Origin: Desulfofustis sp.
Lineage (GTDB): Bacteria; Desulfobacterota; Desulfobulbia; Desulfobulbales; Desulfocapsaceae
NCBI GenBank assembly: GCA_022340565.1
Contig: JAJDNR010000144.1
Coordinates: 1-64,000, forward strand
Direction: 5' to 3'
DNA length: 64,000 nucleotides
Part shown: one piece after another, positions 9,778 to 20,202 of the stretch
Position numbering within the stretch: the stretch's first letter is position 1
How the letters are laid out: every line of letters starts with the position of its first letter
The notes under the pieces: generated by a model
Seen by the model: only the letters and a program-made list of their open reading frames with translations
Told to the model about the DNA's origin: nothing
Databases searched by the model: none
Program-made: the position numbers and the translations under genes

Positions 9778-10542
9778 ATGCGGTCCTTATTCACTCATTC
9801 ATTGACGCTGAGAGTTCTCTCGTTTGCCATCGTGTTCGGCATCTGGGAGTATCTCGGGCGTGTGCCTATCAGCCCCGCCTTTCCGACCTTTCTCGAGACC
9901 ATGTCGGCGCTCGGCTCGATGATTGCGGACGGGTCCATGGCGGCCGTCTACCCGGCGACCTTTCAGCCGCTGTTGATCGGGCTGGTGATCTCATCGATTC
10001 TGGGCATTGCCTGCGGCGTGTTCATGGGGCTCAATCACAAGGCCGAGTGGTTCGGGGCCCCGGTCTTCATCGTCCTGCAATCGGCACCGCTGGCAGCGCT
10101 GATCCCCCTGCTCACGTTTGCATACGGCATCGGGCTGACGTCCAAAATTATCACCGTCTGCATTATGTCGGTGCCGGTGATCGTCTTGAATGCCTATACC
10201 GCCGTCCGCCATACCCCGGTGTCGATGATCGAGATGGGTGAGTCCTACCTGGGCAGTCGCCGGCAGATCATCATGAAGATCATTATCCCGTCGGCCAGTC
10301 CGGTCATCTATGCGGGATTGAGGCTGGGGGCCGCGATGGGCTTCATCGGCGCGATCCTGGCGGAACTCCTGATCACACCGACCGGAATCGGGGACCTGAT
10401 CACCTACAATCAGTCGATAGCCGAGTACGAAAAGATGTACGCCGCGATTTTCTCGATCATGGTGTTCGCCGTTATTTTCATCGAAATTTTAGAACGTACT
10501 GAATACCTGTTTTTCAGGCCTGACAAGAGGGTAACTCAATGA
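9778..10542 (+). CDS. ABC transporter permease (SsuC/TauC-like)
   Basis: Multi-TM protein with EMGESYLGSRRQIIMKIIIPSASPVIYAGLRLG EAA-type loop. Confidence 0.88.
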   Translation: MRSLFTHSLTLRVLSFAIVFGIWEYLGRVPISPAFPTFLETMSALGSMIADGSMAAVYPATFQPLLIGLVISSILGIACGVFMGLNHKAEWFGAPVFIVLQSAPLAALIPLLTFAYGIGLTSKIITVCIMSVPVIVLNAYTAVRHTPVSMIEMGESYLGSRRQIIMKIIIPSASPVIYAGLRLGAAMGFIGAILAELLITPTGIGDLITYNQSIAEYEKMYAAIFSIMVFAVIFIEILERTEYLFFRPDKRVTQ

Positions 10543-11333
10543 GCAATTCTTCGGCGGCGGTTTCCAGAGCAGCTTCGTCCATCGCAGTAGAGGTAGAAAA
10601 GGTATCAAAGATATACCCGGGCGGAGTTGAAGCACTCAACGACATGACCATTCAATTCCCCAAGGGAGAACTGACCTCGCTGCTAGGGCCATCCGGCTGC
10701 GGCAAGACCACCTTACTGAAGATCATCGCCGGCCTGCTTCCGGCCACTTCCGGAAGGGTCACCGTGAACGGTGTCGAAGTGACCGGTCCCGGCGAGGAGC
10801 GGGCCTTCGTGTTTCAGGATTTTGCGCTGATGCCGTGGGCAACGGTTCTGCGCAACGCGGCTTTCGGTCTCGAGCTGAGAGGCGTTGCCAAATCGGAGCG
10901 CCATGCAATCGCCGAGAAATACATTGAAGCCGTTGGCTTGAAAGGGTGCGAGAAACTCTACCCGCATGAACTTTCCGGCGGTATGCGCCAGCGGGTCGGC
11001 CTGGCCCGGGCGCTTGCCGTGGACGCCGAGGTCCTGCTGATGGATGAACCCTTTTCGGCCGTCGACGAGCAGACCCGGAGAAAATTTCAGGAAGATCTGC
11101 TGGATGTCATCAAACACGAGGGAAAGACCTTCATTTTCGTTACCCACTCGATCGAAGAGGCGGTGTACGTGTCCCACAGCATCGCCCTGCTGCTGCCGCG
11201 GCCGAGCCGTGTTTCCGAAATCATCAGGCCCGATATCGACCGCGACATATCTCCGGACGCCATCAGGCGGGACCCGGTCTACCTCGACATCGTCGAGCGC
11301 ATCTGGAAGGGATTGCGGACCTATGTTGAATAG
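10539..11333 (+). CDS. ABC transporter ATP-binding protein (SsuB/TauB-like)
   Basis: Walker A GPSGCGKTT, LSGGMRQRVGLARAL, LLMDEPFSAVDE; ATGA overlap with the permease. Confidence 0.92.
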   Translation: MSNSSAAVSRAASSIAVEVEKVSKIYPGGVEALNDMTIQFPKGELTSLLGPSGCGKTTLLKIIAGLLPATSGRVTVNGVEVTGPGEERAFVFQDFALMPWATVLRNAAFGLELRGVAKSERHAIAEKYIEAVGLKGCEKLYPHELSGGMRQRVGLARALAVDAEVLLMDEPFSAVDEQTRRKFQEDLLDVIKHEGKTFIFVTHSIEEAVYVSHSIALLLPRPSRVSEIIRPDIDRDISPDAIRRDPVYLDIVERIWKGLRTYVE

Positions 11334-11349
11334 GGAGTAAGGTGAAACC

Positions 11350-12105
11350 ATGAAACTGTTTGGCATAAAGATTCCGATGATGGCCTCGCTGATCTTCTGG
11401 GCGATTCTGTGGGAGATTGCCGGTCAGCTGGATGTGTCGATCCTGTTGCCGCCGTTCAGCAGCATCATCATGAGGATGGTCGAGATCATTCCCACCCAAA
11501 CCTTCTTCAAGGCTTTTCTGATAACCGCGGAGTGTTTTCTGCTCGGGACCGGAATCGCCATCGTGCTGGGCATACCCATCGGGGTGTTGATGGGGCGCTC
11601 GATTGTTGCTGACCGCATGCTGCTGCCCTGGGTGAACATGTTTCTCAGCGCTCCGCTGACCGCCCTGGTACCGGTTTTGATGACCCTGTTCGGTTTCGGG
11701 ATGAAGACAATCATCCTTACCACCGTGCTGTTTGCGATCTGGATCATCGTGCTTGATGCCCGGGCCGGGGTAAAAAATATCACCCCTTCGCTGGTGGATA
11801 TGGCGAAATCGTTTCAGGCCAGCCACTGGCAGGCGTTTACCAAGATTTACGTGTGGGCGGCGCTGCCCGAAATTCTTGCCGGAATCCGCTTGGGCTGTAT
11901 CCGCTCGGTAAAAGGGGTCATCATCGGACAGCTCCTGGTATCGGTGGTCGGGTTCGGGCGGCTGTTCGAACTCTATTCGGCAAACTTTCTAATGGAGCAC
12001 ATGTGGGCGCTGCTGTTCTTTCTGTTCTTCTTCGCCTTTCTGATCGCCGAGGGGCTCGGCGTGCTCGAACGCAGATTCGAATATTACGCCGCCGCTCGCC
12101 ATTAA
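11350..12105 (+). CDS. ABC transporter permease (SsuC/TauC-like), second copy
   Basis: Multi-TM; DMAKSFQASHWQAFTKIYVWAALPEILAGIRLG loop. Confidence 0.88.
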   Translation: MKLFGIKIPMMASLIFWAILWEIAGQLDVSILLPPFSSIIMRMVEIIPTQTFFKAFLITAECFLLGTGIAIVLGIPIGVLMGRSIVADRMLLPWVNMFLSAPLTALVPVLMTLFGFGMKTIILTTVLFAIWIIVLDARAGVKNITPSLVDMAKSFQASHWQAFTKIYVWAALPEILAGIRLGCIRSVKGVIIGQLLVSVVGFGRLFELYSANFLMEHMWALLFFLFFFAFLIAEGLGVLERRFEYYAAARH

Positions 12106-12155
12106 CCGGCAACAGCAGCCTCGACAGAGGGTAGGGGATTTAAGGAGATACCTGA

Positions 12156-13364
12156 ATGGAAAACACATATCTGCAGGACAACAAGTGGTGGGTCAGCCCG
12201 TACAACTTTCACGAGCAGGTGACCTCCCGGTTCGACCTGCCGGAGACGGTTCAGATTCACGATGCCACGCTCAGAGACGGGGAGCAGACCCCCGGGGTGG
12301 TGTTCAGGAAAGACGACAAGGTGCGGATCGCCCAGAAACTCGACGAAGTCGGCGTCGAACGTATCGAGGCGGGCATGCCGGCCGTGTCCCAGGAAGATTT
12401 CGAGGCGATCAAGGCGATCAGCAAGCTGGGGCTCAAGGCCAAGATCTTCACCTTTGCGCGGGCGCTTCCGGTCGATATCGACAAGGCCATAGACTGCGGC
12501 GCCGACGGGGTGATCATCGAGATACCGATCGGTTATCCTAAGCTCAAGTATCAGTTCGGCTGGACCTGGGAGGATGTCTTCCGCAAATCCATCGACTGCA
12601 TCAACTACGCCCGCGAAAAAGGTTTGTACGCGGTCTATTTCCCCTATGACACGACGCGGGCCCGGGACGAGGATCTGACCAACCTGCTCACCGGGATCAT
12701 GAAGGAATCCCCGCCCGACTCGATCGGGGTGGTCGATACGATGGGCTGTGCGCTGCCCGAGGCGATCAAGTACCTGGTCAGAAAAGTCAAGGCGCTCACC
12801 GGCCTGCCGGTCGAGATCCACACCCACAACGATTTCGGCATGGGCGTGGCGACTGAGCTTGCCGCAGTGACTGCGGGGGCGGAGGTGGTTCACTCGTGCA
12901 TCAGCGGACTGGGGGAGAGAACCGGCAACGCCGCCCTCGAGGAACTGATGGTGGGCCTGGAGATCCTGCTGGGCTATCGGACCGGTTATAAATTCGATCA
13001 GATCCTGTCGCTCTGCTCCCTGGCGGAAGAACTCTCCGGGGTGAAGCCCGCCGTCAACAAACCGATCATCGGCAGGGGCAACTACACCCGGGAGTCGGGC
13101 ATCGGCGTCGATATGGTGATGAAGCAGCCGCTGGCGATGTTCGCCACGGCGCCGCAGTTCTTCGGCCGTCACGGCGAGGTGGTGCTGGGCAAAAAAAGCG
13201 GTAAGGCGTCGATCACCTACCAGCTCGAGAAATTCGGCATCGGACCGCTCAGCGATCAGCAGGTTTCAGACATACTGGCGGAAGTCAAGGCCATGGGCGC
13301 AGAAAAAAAATCCCTGCTGACCGATGAGGAGTTCAAGGAAATCGTCGCCCGAAAGATGAAGTGA
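12156..13364 (+). CDS. DRE-TIM metallolyase: homocitrate/isopropylmalate synthase-like
   Basis: IHDATLRDGEQTPGVVF, HTHNDFGMG, GLGERTGNAALEE; no LeuA allosteric domain. Confidence 0.8.
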   Translation: MENTYLQDNKWWVSPYNFHEQVTSRFDLPETVQIHDATLRDGEQTPGVVFRKDDKVRIAQKLDEVGVERIEAGMPAVSQEDFEAIKAISKLGLKAKIFTFARALPVDIDKAIDCGADGVIIEIPIGYPKLKYQFGWTWEDVFRKSIDCINYAREKGLYAVYFPYDTTRARDEDLTNLLTGIMKESPPDSIGVVDTMGCALPEAIKYLVRKVKALTGLPVEIHTHNDFGMGVATELAAVTAGAEVVHSCISGLGERTGNAALEELMVGLEILLGYRTGYKFDQILSLCSLAEELSGVKPAVNKPIIGRGNYTRESGIGVDMVMKQPLAMFATAPQFFGRHGEVVLGKKSGKASITYQLEKFGIGPLSDQQVSDILAEVKAMGAEKKSLLTDEEFKEIVARKMK

Positions 13365-13562
13365 GCATCTCTGCGCTGCTCTGACCGATCGAAACCATCC
13401 CATCGCTTCTCGAATTCTCCTGTTAGCCTGCGGTTCCGGCAACCGTGCGGTGCACCGGAAGTAATCCGACCCTTTACTTCTTCATCAATTTATGGGACAA
13501 AAGTGGTTTTCAGACGTACTATCTGGGAGCTACTGCCATTCTACCTGACCAAGGAGATCAAC

Positions 13563-14846
13563 ATGAGAGATGTGGTCATCGTATCAGCATGTCGCACGGC
13601 CGTCGGTAATTTCGGCGGCAGCCTGCAGGACGTCCCGGTCGTCGATCTGGGCGCACGTGTCCTGAAGGAAACCCTCAAAAAAATCCAGCTGAGGCCGGAG
13701 GCATCGGAACGGCAGATACAGGTCGCGCCGGACAGCCTCAAGGCTGATGCCACGATCGAGCTCGAGCGAAAGGCGCACGATTACGATCCGTCCTTCCAGC
13801 CGGTGACGGTAGATGAGGTGATCATGGGTAATGTGGTCGGCGCCGCCCAGGGTCAGAATGTGGCCAGGCAGGCGATGATGTATGCCGGTCTGCCCAAGGA
13901 GACGCCCGCCTTTACGGTCAACAAGGTGTGCGCTTCCGGCATGAAGGCGCTGACGCTGGCAGCCCAGGCCATTCGTGTCGGCGATGCCGACGTGGTTCTG
14001 GCCGGCGGCATGGAGAACATGAGCAGAATCCCCTATGCCATGAACAAAGCCCGATGGGGGGCGCGGATGGGAGATGCGGAACTGACCGATCTGGTGGTGT
14101 TCGACGGACTCTATGAGATCTTCTACGGATATCATATGGGGATTACCGCTGAGAACATCGCAGAACGCTATCAGATCTCCCGCGCCGAGCAGGATGAACT
14201 CGGAGCGCTCAGCCATCAGCGGGCCCGGGATGCAATCAGCCAGGGGAAGTTCAAGCCTGAGATCGTGCCGGTAATCATCCCGCAGCGAAAGGGTGATCCG
14301 GTCATCTTCGACACCGATGAACGGCCGATGGATACCAGCGTCGAAAAAATGGCAAAACTGCGACCTGCCTTCAAGAAAGAAGGCACGGTCACCGCCGGCA
14401 ACGCGTCCGGAATCAACGACGGGGCGGCGGTGCTGCTGCTGATGTCCGACACCAGGGCGGCGGAGATGGGGCTGAAGCCGCTGGCCAGAATTCGGGCCTC
14501 GGCGTCCGTCGGTGTCGACCCCGCCTACATGGGGCTCGGTCCGGTTCCTGCGGTTCGCACAATTCTGCGGCAGGAGAAGCTGACAATCGAGGACTTCAGC
14601 GCCATCGAGCTGAACGAGGCGTTCGCCGCCCAGGCGATCGGCTGTATCCGTGAACTGAACTGCAGTCTGGAAAAGACCAATACGCTGGGAAGCGGGATTT
14701 CCATCGGCCATCCCATCGGCTGCTCCGGTGCACGCCTGCTGGTCACCCTGGTTCACACGATGCTGCGTGAAGGCGGCGAGCTCGGACTGGCATCGCTGTG
14801 CATCGGGGGCGGTCAGGGCATGGCGGTTGCCCTCGACAGGGTATAA
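13563..14846 (+). CDS. Acetyl-CoA C-acetyltransferase (thiolase)
   Basis: [66 protein letters not shown]; carries an insert around residues 40-75. Confidence 0.92.
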   Translation: MRDVVIVSACRTAVGNFGGSLQDVPVVDLGARVLKETLKKIQLRPEASERQIQVAPDSLKADATIELERKAHDYDPSFQPVTVDEVIMGNVVGAAQGQNVARQAMMYAGLPKETPAFTVNKVCASGMKALTLAAQAIRVGDADVVLAGGMENMSRIPYAMNKARWGARMGDAELTDLVVFDGLYEIFYGYHMGITAENIAERYQISRAEQDELGALSHQRARDAISQGKFKPEIVPVIIPQRKGDPVIFDTDERPMDTSVEKMAKLRPAFKKEGTVTAGNASGINDGAAVLLLMSDTRAAEMGLKPLARIRASASVGVDPAYMGLGPVPAVRTILRQEKLTIEDFSAIELNEAFAAQAIGCIRELNCSLEKTNTLGSGISIGHPIGCSGARLLVTLVHTMLREGGELGLASLCIGGGQGMAVALDRV

Positions 14847-14951
14847 GCATCTCCTGCACCCGGCCTTGATTGTCATAGGTCAGGCAGCGTGTCGGTCACA
14901 CGACCAATTTCCAAGGCAGCCCTCATTATCTAACGGAAGGAGGCATCGAAC

Positions 14952-16907
14952 ATGGGCAGACTTCTCTGGCAGCCGTCTGAGGACCGGATAAAATCATCGA
15001 ACATGTTCCGTTTCATGACCATGATCAACCGCCAATACGGGACGTCTCTCGCTGGATATGACGATCTCTACCAGTGGTCGATCGGCAACATCCCCGAATT
15101 CTGGCGGCAGATGTGGGAGTTCGGCTCGATAATCGCCTCTGCCCCCGCTGAACGCATCATTGATGATGTCGGCAAAATGCCGGGGGCACGATGGTTCGGG
15201 GGGGCAAAACTGAATTTTGCCGAAAATCTGCTTCGTTATCGAGATGACCGCCCGGCCCTTGTCTTTCGCGGGGAGGACAAAATCAGACGAACCTTCACCT
15301 ACGCCCAGCTCTACAATGAAGTGGCGGCGGTTGCCAAGGCGCTGAAGGATGGAGGAGTCCGGGAAGGAGACCGGGTGGTCGGCTTCGTTCCGAACATGCC
15401 GGAAAGTGTCATCGCGATGCTTGCCACAACCTCACTGGGAGCGGTATGGTCGTCCTGTTCGCCCGATTTCGGCGTCAAGGGGGTACTCGATCGTTTCGGG
15501 CAGATTCAGCCCAAAGTGATATTCACCGCGGATGGATACTTCTTTAAAGGGCGATCATTTGATTCGCTGGCGAAAATCGGCGAGATCGTCCGGCAGATCC
15601 CTTCGCTAGAAAGGCTCGTGGTTGTCCCGTATACCCAGGATCGACCGGAGATCGGCTCCATCCCCGAGGCGGTTCACTACGACGATTTCATATGCTGCGA
15701 TGAAACCCCGGAGATCGATTTCGTTCAGGTACCCTTCGAGCATCCGCTTTATATCATGTATTCGTCGGGAACCACCGGGCAGCCCAAATGCATGGTGCAG
15801 AGCGTTGGCGGCATTCTGCTCCATCATCTCAAGGAACTGATGCTGCACACCGATTTAAAGCGAGACGACACCATCTTCTACTATACCACCTGCGGGTGGA
15901 TGATGTGGAACTGGCTGGTCAGCTCCCTGGCCGTCGGGTCGACCCTGGTGCTGTACGACGGCAACCCGTTTCATCCCTCTGCGGGGGCGCTCTGGCAGAT
16001 GGCAGAGGATGAGAAGATCACGGTGTTCGGGACCAGCGCCGGCTATCTGGCGGCGCTTCAGCAAAGCGGCTTTGAGCCCAAAGGCCGGTTTGCGCTGTCT
16101 TCACTCAGGGCCCTGCTTTCGACCGGCAGCCCTCTGTCCATAGAGGGATTCAACTTCGTCTACGATTCAATCAAGGACGATATCCAGCTCGCATCGATTG
16201 CCGGCGGTACCGATCTGAACGGCTGTTTTGCGCTGGGCAACCCCATGGGACCGGTCTATGAAGGCGAACTCCAGTGCCGGGGACTGGCGATGAAGGTATT
16301 CGCTTATAACGACGAGGGCAAACCCGTGTGGGGAGAGGAGGGCGAGTTGGTCTGCACCGCCCCGTTCCCGTCGATGCCGATTTATTTCTGGAACGATCCG
16401 GACGGCAGCACCTATCACGACGCCTACTTCGATGTTTTCCCGGGTGTCTGGAGACATGGCGACTTCATCGTTATCACCGGACACGGCGGTGTGGTGATCC
16501 AGGGACGCTCCGATGCCACTTTGAACCCGGGAGGGGTCCGCATCGGCACCGCGGAGATCTATCGGAGGGTGGAGCAGCTCGAGGAGATCGACGACAGTGT
16601 TGTGGTCGGTCAAAACTGGAACAATGACGTGCGGGTCATCCTGTTCGTCAAAATGGCTTCAACGTTTTCCCTGACCGATGAACTCAAGGAGCGGATCCGC
16701 AGGACCATCCGCGAACATGCCTCGCCGAGGCATGTTCCGGCAAAAATTATCGCGGTGCCGGATATCCCTTACACCCTGAATATGAAAAAAGTCGAACTGG
16801 CGGTCAAAAAGACCATTCACGGCCAGGAGGTGAAGAACAAGGATGCCCTGAGAAACCCCGAGTCTCTGGATTATTTTGCTGGCTTAGCGGAACTCGAGAT
16901 GGAATAG
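14952..16907 (+). CDS. Acetoacetate-CoA ligase
   Basis: ANL motif YSSGTTGQPKCMVQSVGGILLHHLKE; length and N-terminus typical of acetoacetyl-CoA synthetase. Confidence 0.9.
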   Translation: MGRLLWQPSEDRIKSSNMFRFMTMINRQYGTSLAGYDDLYQWSIGNIPEFWRQMWEFGSIIASAPAERIIDDVGKMPGARWFGGAKLNFAENLLRYRDDRPALVFRGEDKIRRTFTYAQLYNEVAAVAKALKDGGVREGDRVVGFVPNMPESVIAMLATTSLGAVWSSCSPDFGVKGVLDRFGQIQPKVIFTADGYFFKGRSFDSLAKIGEIVRQIPSLERLVVVPYTQDRPEIGSIPEAVHYDDFICCDETPEIDFVQVPFEHPLYIMYSSGTTGQPKCMVQSVGGILLHHLKELMLHTDLKRDDTIFYYTTCGWMMWNWLVSSLAVGSTLVLYDGNPFHPSAGALWQMAEDEKITVFGTSAGYLAALQQSGFEPKGRFALSSLRALLSTGSPLSIEGFNFVYDSIKDDIQLASIAGGTDLNGCFALGNPMGPVYEGELQCRGLAMKVFAYNDEGKPVWGEEGELVCTAPFPSMPIYFWNDPDGSTYHDAYFDVFPGVWRHGDFIVITGHGGVVIQGRSDATLNPGGVRIGTAEIYRRVEQLEEIDDSVVVGQNWNNDVRVILFVKMASTFSLTDELKERIRRTIREHASPRHVPAKIIAVPDIPYTLNMKKVELAVKKTIHGQEVKNKDALRNPESLDYFAGLAELEME

Positions 16908-17184
16908 CAGCTGCTCCTGAGACCGAATTCAGGCAGGCCTTCGGACTTTACGGTTTCTTTTATGTTCCTCGAGTTTCGGACGAGCGGGCTGGGTGGCGGA
17001 AAGAGCCGGTGCGGGGTCAATTTTCCAGCTGGCGAAAAGGGATGTGAAGCTCCATGATCCTTCAGCCCAAGACCATCCTGCTTGGATCTGTCATAGACGG
17101 GTGTGAGCCGTCGACAAGTGAGCCGCCCGGTAAAAGATCGCAGCAGCGCTCGAGGTGCCTGAACAATAAAACAGGAGAAGGCAT

Positions 17185-18312
17185 ATGAAGATCAGGGAAA
17201 TTCGGGCCATCGGCCTGCGCGGGGCGACGCCGGAGGGCGGGTGGAGCGATGAACTGGAACAGGACGACTGCGTGCACACGCTGATCATCGTCGCCACCGA
17301 TGAGGGTGTGACCGGCCTGGGGAGTGTCTTCACCAATGACGGACTGGTCAGGAGTGCGCTGGCGGTACTGGAGCCGCTGTATGCCGGAGAAACCGCCCTC
17401 GAGCCGGAACGAGTCAGCGAGAAACTGCACCAGAACACCTTCTGGCTCGGCAGGGGCGGGGCGATGACCCATACCATCAGCGGTATCGACATCGCCCTGT
17501 GGGACCTTCTGGGCAAAGCCACCGGCCAGCCCGTCGGGCGTCTGCTGGGCGGGCGCTACCGCGACCGGGTCAGACCGTACGCATCGATACTAATGGATGC
17601 TCCGGCCGCCCTGGCCGAGTATCTGCTGCAGTTGAAGGAGCAGGGCTTCCGGGCCTTCAAGATCGGCTGGGGGCCGTTTGGCCGCCGGAGTCACGATCTG
17701 GACGAAGAGATCGTCGCAGCGGCACGGGACGCGATCGGCCCGGATGCGCTTCTGATGGTTGATGCCGGGGGCAGCGACGCGTTCTGGACCAACGGCTATA
17801 AATGGGCGTTGCGGACCGCGCGGATGCTCGCCGATTACGATGTCGCCTGGTTTGAGGAACCGTTGCAACCGGATGCCCTGGAGGACTACGTGCTGTTGCG
17901 GCGCAACGCTCCGCTGCCGATTGCCGGCGGAGAGGTTTTAACCAGACGCCAGTCGTTTCAGCCCTGGCTGCAGGCCGGCGCCTTCGACATCGTCCAGCCC
18001 GACGTCACCAAGGTCGGCGGCATCAGCGAGGAGCGCCGCATCGCCTGGATGGCCCAGGAACACGGCGTGCGCTTCATCCCTCACGGATGGAATACCGCAG
18101 TCGGCCTGGCTGCCGATCTGCAGCTCGCCTCCGCCTTTGCCGACACCGACCTGGTCGAATACCTCACCGGCTCACCCTATGTCGATGAAATCGCGGCGGG
18201 GGGCTGGAAACTGGACACGGACGGCATGCTGCCCATTCCCGACGCGCCCGGTCTGGGACTGACGCTGGACATGGATGCCGTGGCCAGGTACAGTCAAAAG
18301 GAGTTCCGGTGA
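17185..18312 (+). CDS. Mandelate racemase/muconate lactonizing enzyme family protein (acid-sugar dehydratase-like)
   Basis: FKIGWGPFG, MVDAGGSD, AWFEEPLQPD, AGGEVLT, PHGWNT. Confidence 0.88.
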   Translation: MKIREIRAIGLRGATPEGGWSDELEQDDCVHTLIIVATDEGVTGLGSVFTNDGLVRSALAVLEPLYAGETALEPERVSEKLHQNTFWLGRGGAMTHTISGIDIALWDLLGKATGQPVGRLLGGRYRDRVRPYASILMDAPAALAEYLLQLKEQGFRAFKIGWGPFGRRSHDLDEEIVAAARDAIGPDALLMVDAGGSDAFWTNGYKWALRTARMLADYDVAWFEEPLQPDALEDYVLLRRNAPLPIAGGEVLTRRQSFQPWLQAGAFDIVQPDVTKVGGISEERRIAWMAQEHGVRFIPHGWNTAVGLAADLQLASAFADTDLVEYLTGSPYVDEIAAGGWKLDTDGMLPIPDAPGLGLTLDMDAVARYSQKEFR

Positions 18313-18420
18313 ATCCGTCGACATGAGCCGGGACGGAGGCAGGGAGCGTTGCCAAAAAAATTGCCACCGACACGGTTTATACGTTTGAGCTATTCAGGCT
18401 AAGCGAAAGAGCGAGCGACG

Positions 18421-19236
18421 ATGCGAAACGAACTGACAGCAGCACTCAACATTACCGGGGAGACCCGTTTTTACGTGGTTGCCGGGGATCCGATCAGGCA
18501 GGTGCGCTCCACCGAACTCTACAACAGGCTGGCCTCGGACCGGGGGCTCGACGTGGTGTTCATTCCGCTGCATTTTACCGCCGGCGATGCGGAGGCAGCC
18601 ATTAGCGGGCTGCGGGTATTCAAGAACCTCGGGGGGATCATCCCGACCATTCCCCACAAACCCGGTTTTCTGAAGGTGGTGGACGAGCTTTCCCGCCGGG
18701 CCCGGATGGTCGGCGCGGTCAACTCGATCCGCTGCGAGGATGACGGCCGCTGGGTCGGAGACATTTTTGACGGCGTCGGCTATGTCAACGGCCTGCGTGC
18801 CAACAGCCGGTCCCCGGAAGGCAAATCGGTTCTGCTGATCGGGGCGGGAGGTGCGGGCAGCTCGATGGCCTTCGCCCTTGCAGAGGCTGGCGCATCACGG
18901 CTGCTGATCTGTGACATCGTGCCTGAAAAGGCGGAGAAGGTCGCTGCCGGGGTGGCCGAGTACTACCCCGGGGTCGCGGTGGAGACTGGTTCGCCCGATC
19001 CCGAGGGGTTCGATATCGTGGCCAATGCGACACCGGTCGGCATGCGCGCGGATGACCCGTATCCGCTGAATCCCGAACGGATCGATCCCGGCCAGCTGGT
19101 CACCGAAATGATCATGAAGCCCGACGTCACCCGGTTTTTGCTCGCAGCCCGGGCAAAGGGGTGTGACACCCAGGTCGGGTATGAGGCCCTCAAAGGCCAG
19201 GCGCAGGCGAACCTGGAATTTTTTGGGCTGATCTGA
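18421..19236 (+). CDS. Shikimate dehydrogenase-family oxidoreductase (atypical paralogue)
   Basis: PHK, GAGGAGSSMAFAL, NATPVGM retained; substrate loop is QVRST instead of HSRSP and GDIFDG replaces NTDG. Confidence 0.8.
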   Translation: MRNELTAALNITGETRFYVVAGDPIRQVRSTELYNRLASDRGLDVVFIPLHFTAGDAEAAISGLRVFKNLGGIIPTIPHKPGFLKVVDELSRRARMVGAVNSIRCEDDGRWVGDIFDGVGYVNGLRANSRSPEGKSVLLIGAGGAGSSMAFALAEAGASRLLICDIVPEKAEKVAAGVAEYYPGVAVETGSPDPEGFDIVANATPVGMRADDPYPLNPERIDPGQLVTEMIMKPDVTRFLLAARAKGCDTQVGYEALKGQAQANLEFFGLI

Positions 19237-19351
19237 TGCGGTTCTCATCGACCTTTGGTCAGCGGTGTCACTTCAGTGAAGACCCGGCGACACGGGTAGC
19301 GGTTTGGTGATCGGTGACGGTGACATACTCATAAAGATACAGCAGGGGTAA

Positions 19352-19987
19352 ATGATGACACGCATTTTGTGCTATGGGGATTCAAACACCTGGGGGTTCA
19401 GGCCGGACTCGCCTTTCACCCGTTTCCCGAAAGATACTCGCTGGACCGGGGTACTCGACACCCTCCTCGGTGAGCAGCACGAGATTATCGAAGAAGGCCT
19501 CAATGGCCGCACCACGGTTTGGGACGATCCGTTTGGGGATCATAAGAACGGCATGATGTATCTTCCCCCCTGCCTCGAGTCGCACGCCGAACTGGACCTC
19601 GTCATTATCATGCTCGGCACCAATGATCTGAAGGCACACTTCGACCTGACCGCCGCAGATGCGGCTCAGGGGGTTAAAGCGCTGGTCGCGAAGGTAAGAA
19701 GCAGCGGGGCCGGGCCTGGCGGCAGCGCTCCGAATGTACTGGCGGTCGCTCCTCCGCCGCTGGGCAAGCTAAGCCTTCTCGCCGGTGTTTATGGCGATGC
19801 ACCTGAGAAGTCCAAAGACCTGGGCCACCAGATTGGGCTAATCGCTGAATTCATAAACTGCCCTTTCATGGATGCCGGGTCGATTGTCACCAGCAGTGAC
19901 ATAGACGGTGTTCACTGGGAGGCTGATCAGCACACCCTGTTCGCCGGGGCCGTCGCGGAAAGGATCAAATCGATTTTCACCGGATAG
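19352..19987 (+). CDS. SGNH/GDSL hydrolase (arylesterase-like)
   Basis: CYGDSNTWG block I, LGTNDLK block III, DGVHWEADQH block V. Confidence 0.85.
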   Translation: MMTRILCYGDSNTWGFRPDSPFTRFPKDTRWTGVLDTLLGEQHEIIEEGLNGRTTVWDDPFGDHKNGMMYLPPCLESHAELDLVIIMLGTNDLKAHFDLTAADAAQGVKALVAKVRSSGAGPGGSAPNVLAVAPPPLGKLSLLAGVYGDAPEKSKDLGHQIGLIAEFINCPFMDAGSIVTSSDIDGVHWEADQHTLFAGAVAERIKSIFTG

Positions 19988-20060
19988 CATAGGTGGTAGA
20001 ATTCTTTATTTTTAGATATACGTCTGATATTATTATCTAAAATAATTATTAATAATTTTA

Positions 20061-20090
20061 TTGGCAATTTTTTTGTTATTGATCTATAGA
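20061..20090 (+). promoter_or_regulatory. Possible promoter TTGGCA-N18-TATAGA upstream of the RraA operon
   Basis: Hexamers in an AT-rich gap between 19987 and 20203. Confidence 0.35.
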
Positions 20091-20202
20091 TTAAGCAACA
20101 CGCTCCTCTACACGGCAACAGACTGAAAGCCCGTATTTTTTCGGGCTGGTAGTTATTTTAGGGTTTTAACCAATTCTAACTAGCAAATGGAGGGCTCTTC
20201 CT

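Noticed and set aside
8667-9794. 375-aa minus-strand ORF antisense to the substrate-binding protein
   Set aside because: Shadow ORF without recognisable domain; plus strand has signal peptide, RBS and operon context
12102-13172. 356-aa minus-strand ORF antisense to the DRE-TIM enzyme
   Set aside because: Shadow ORF; no RBS or domain signature
13584-14876. 430-aa minus-strand ORF antisense to the thiolase
   Set aside because: Shadow ORF; thiolase on plus has all catalytic motifs
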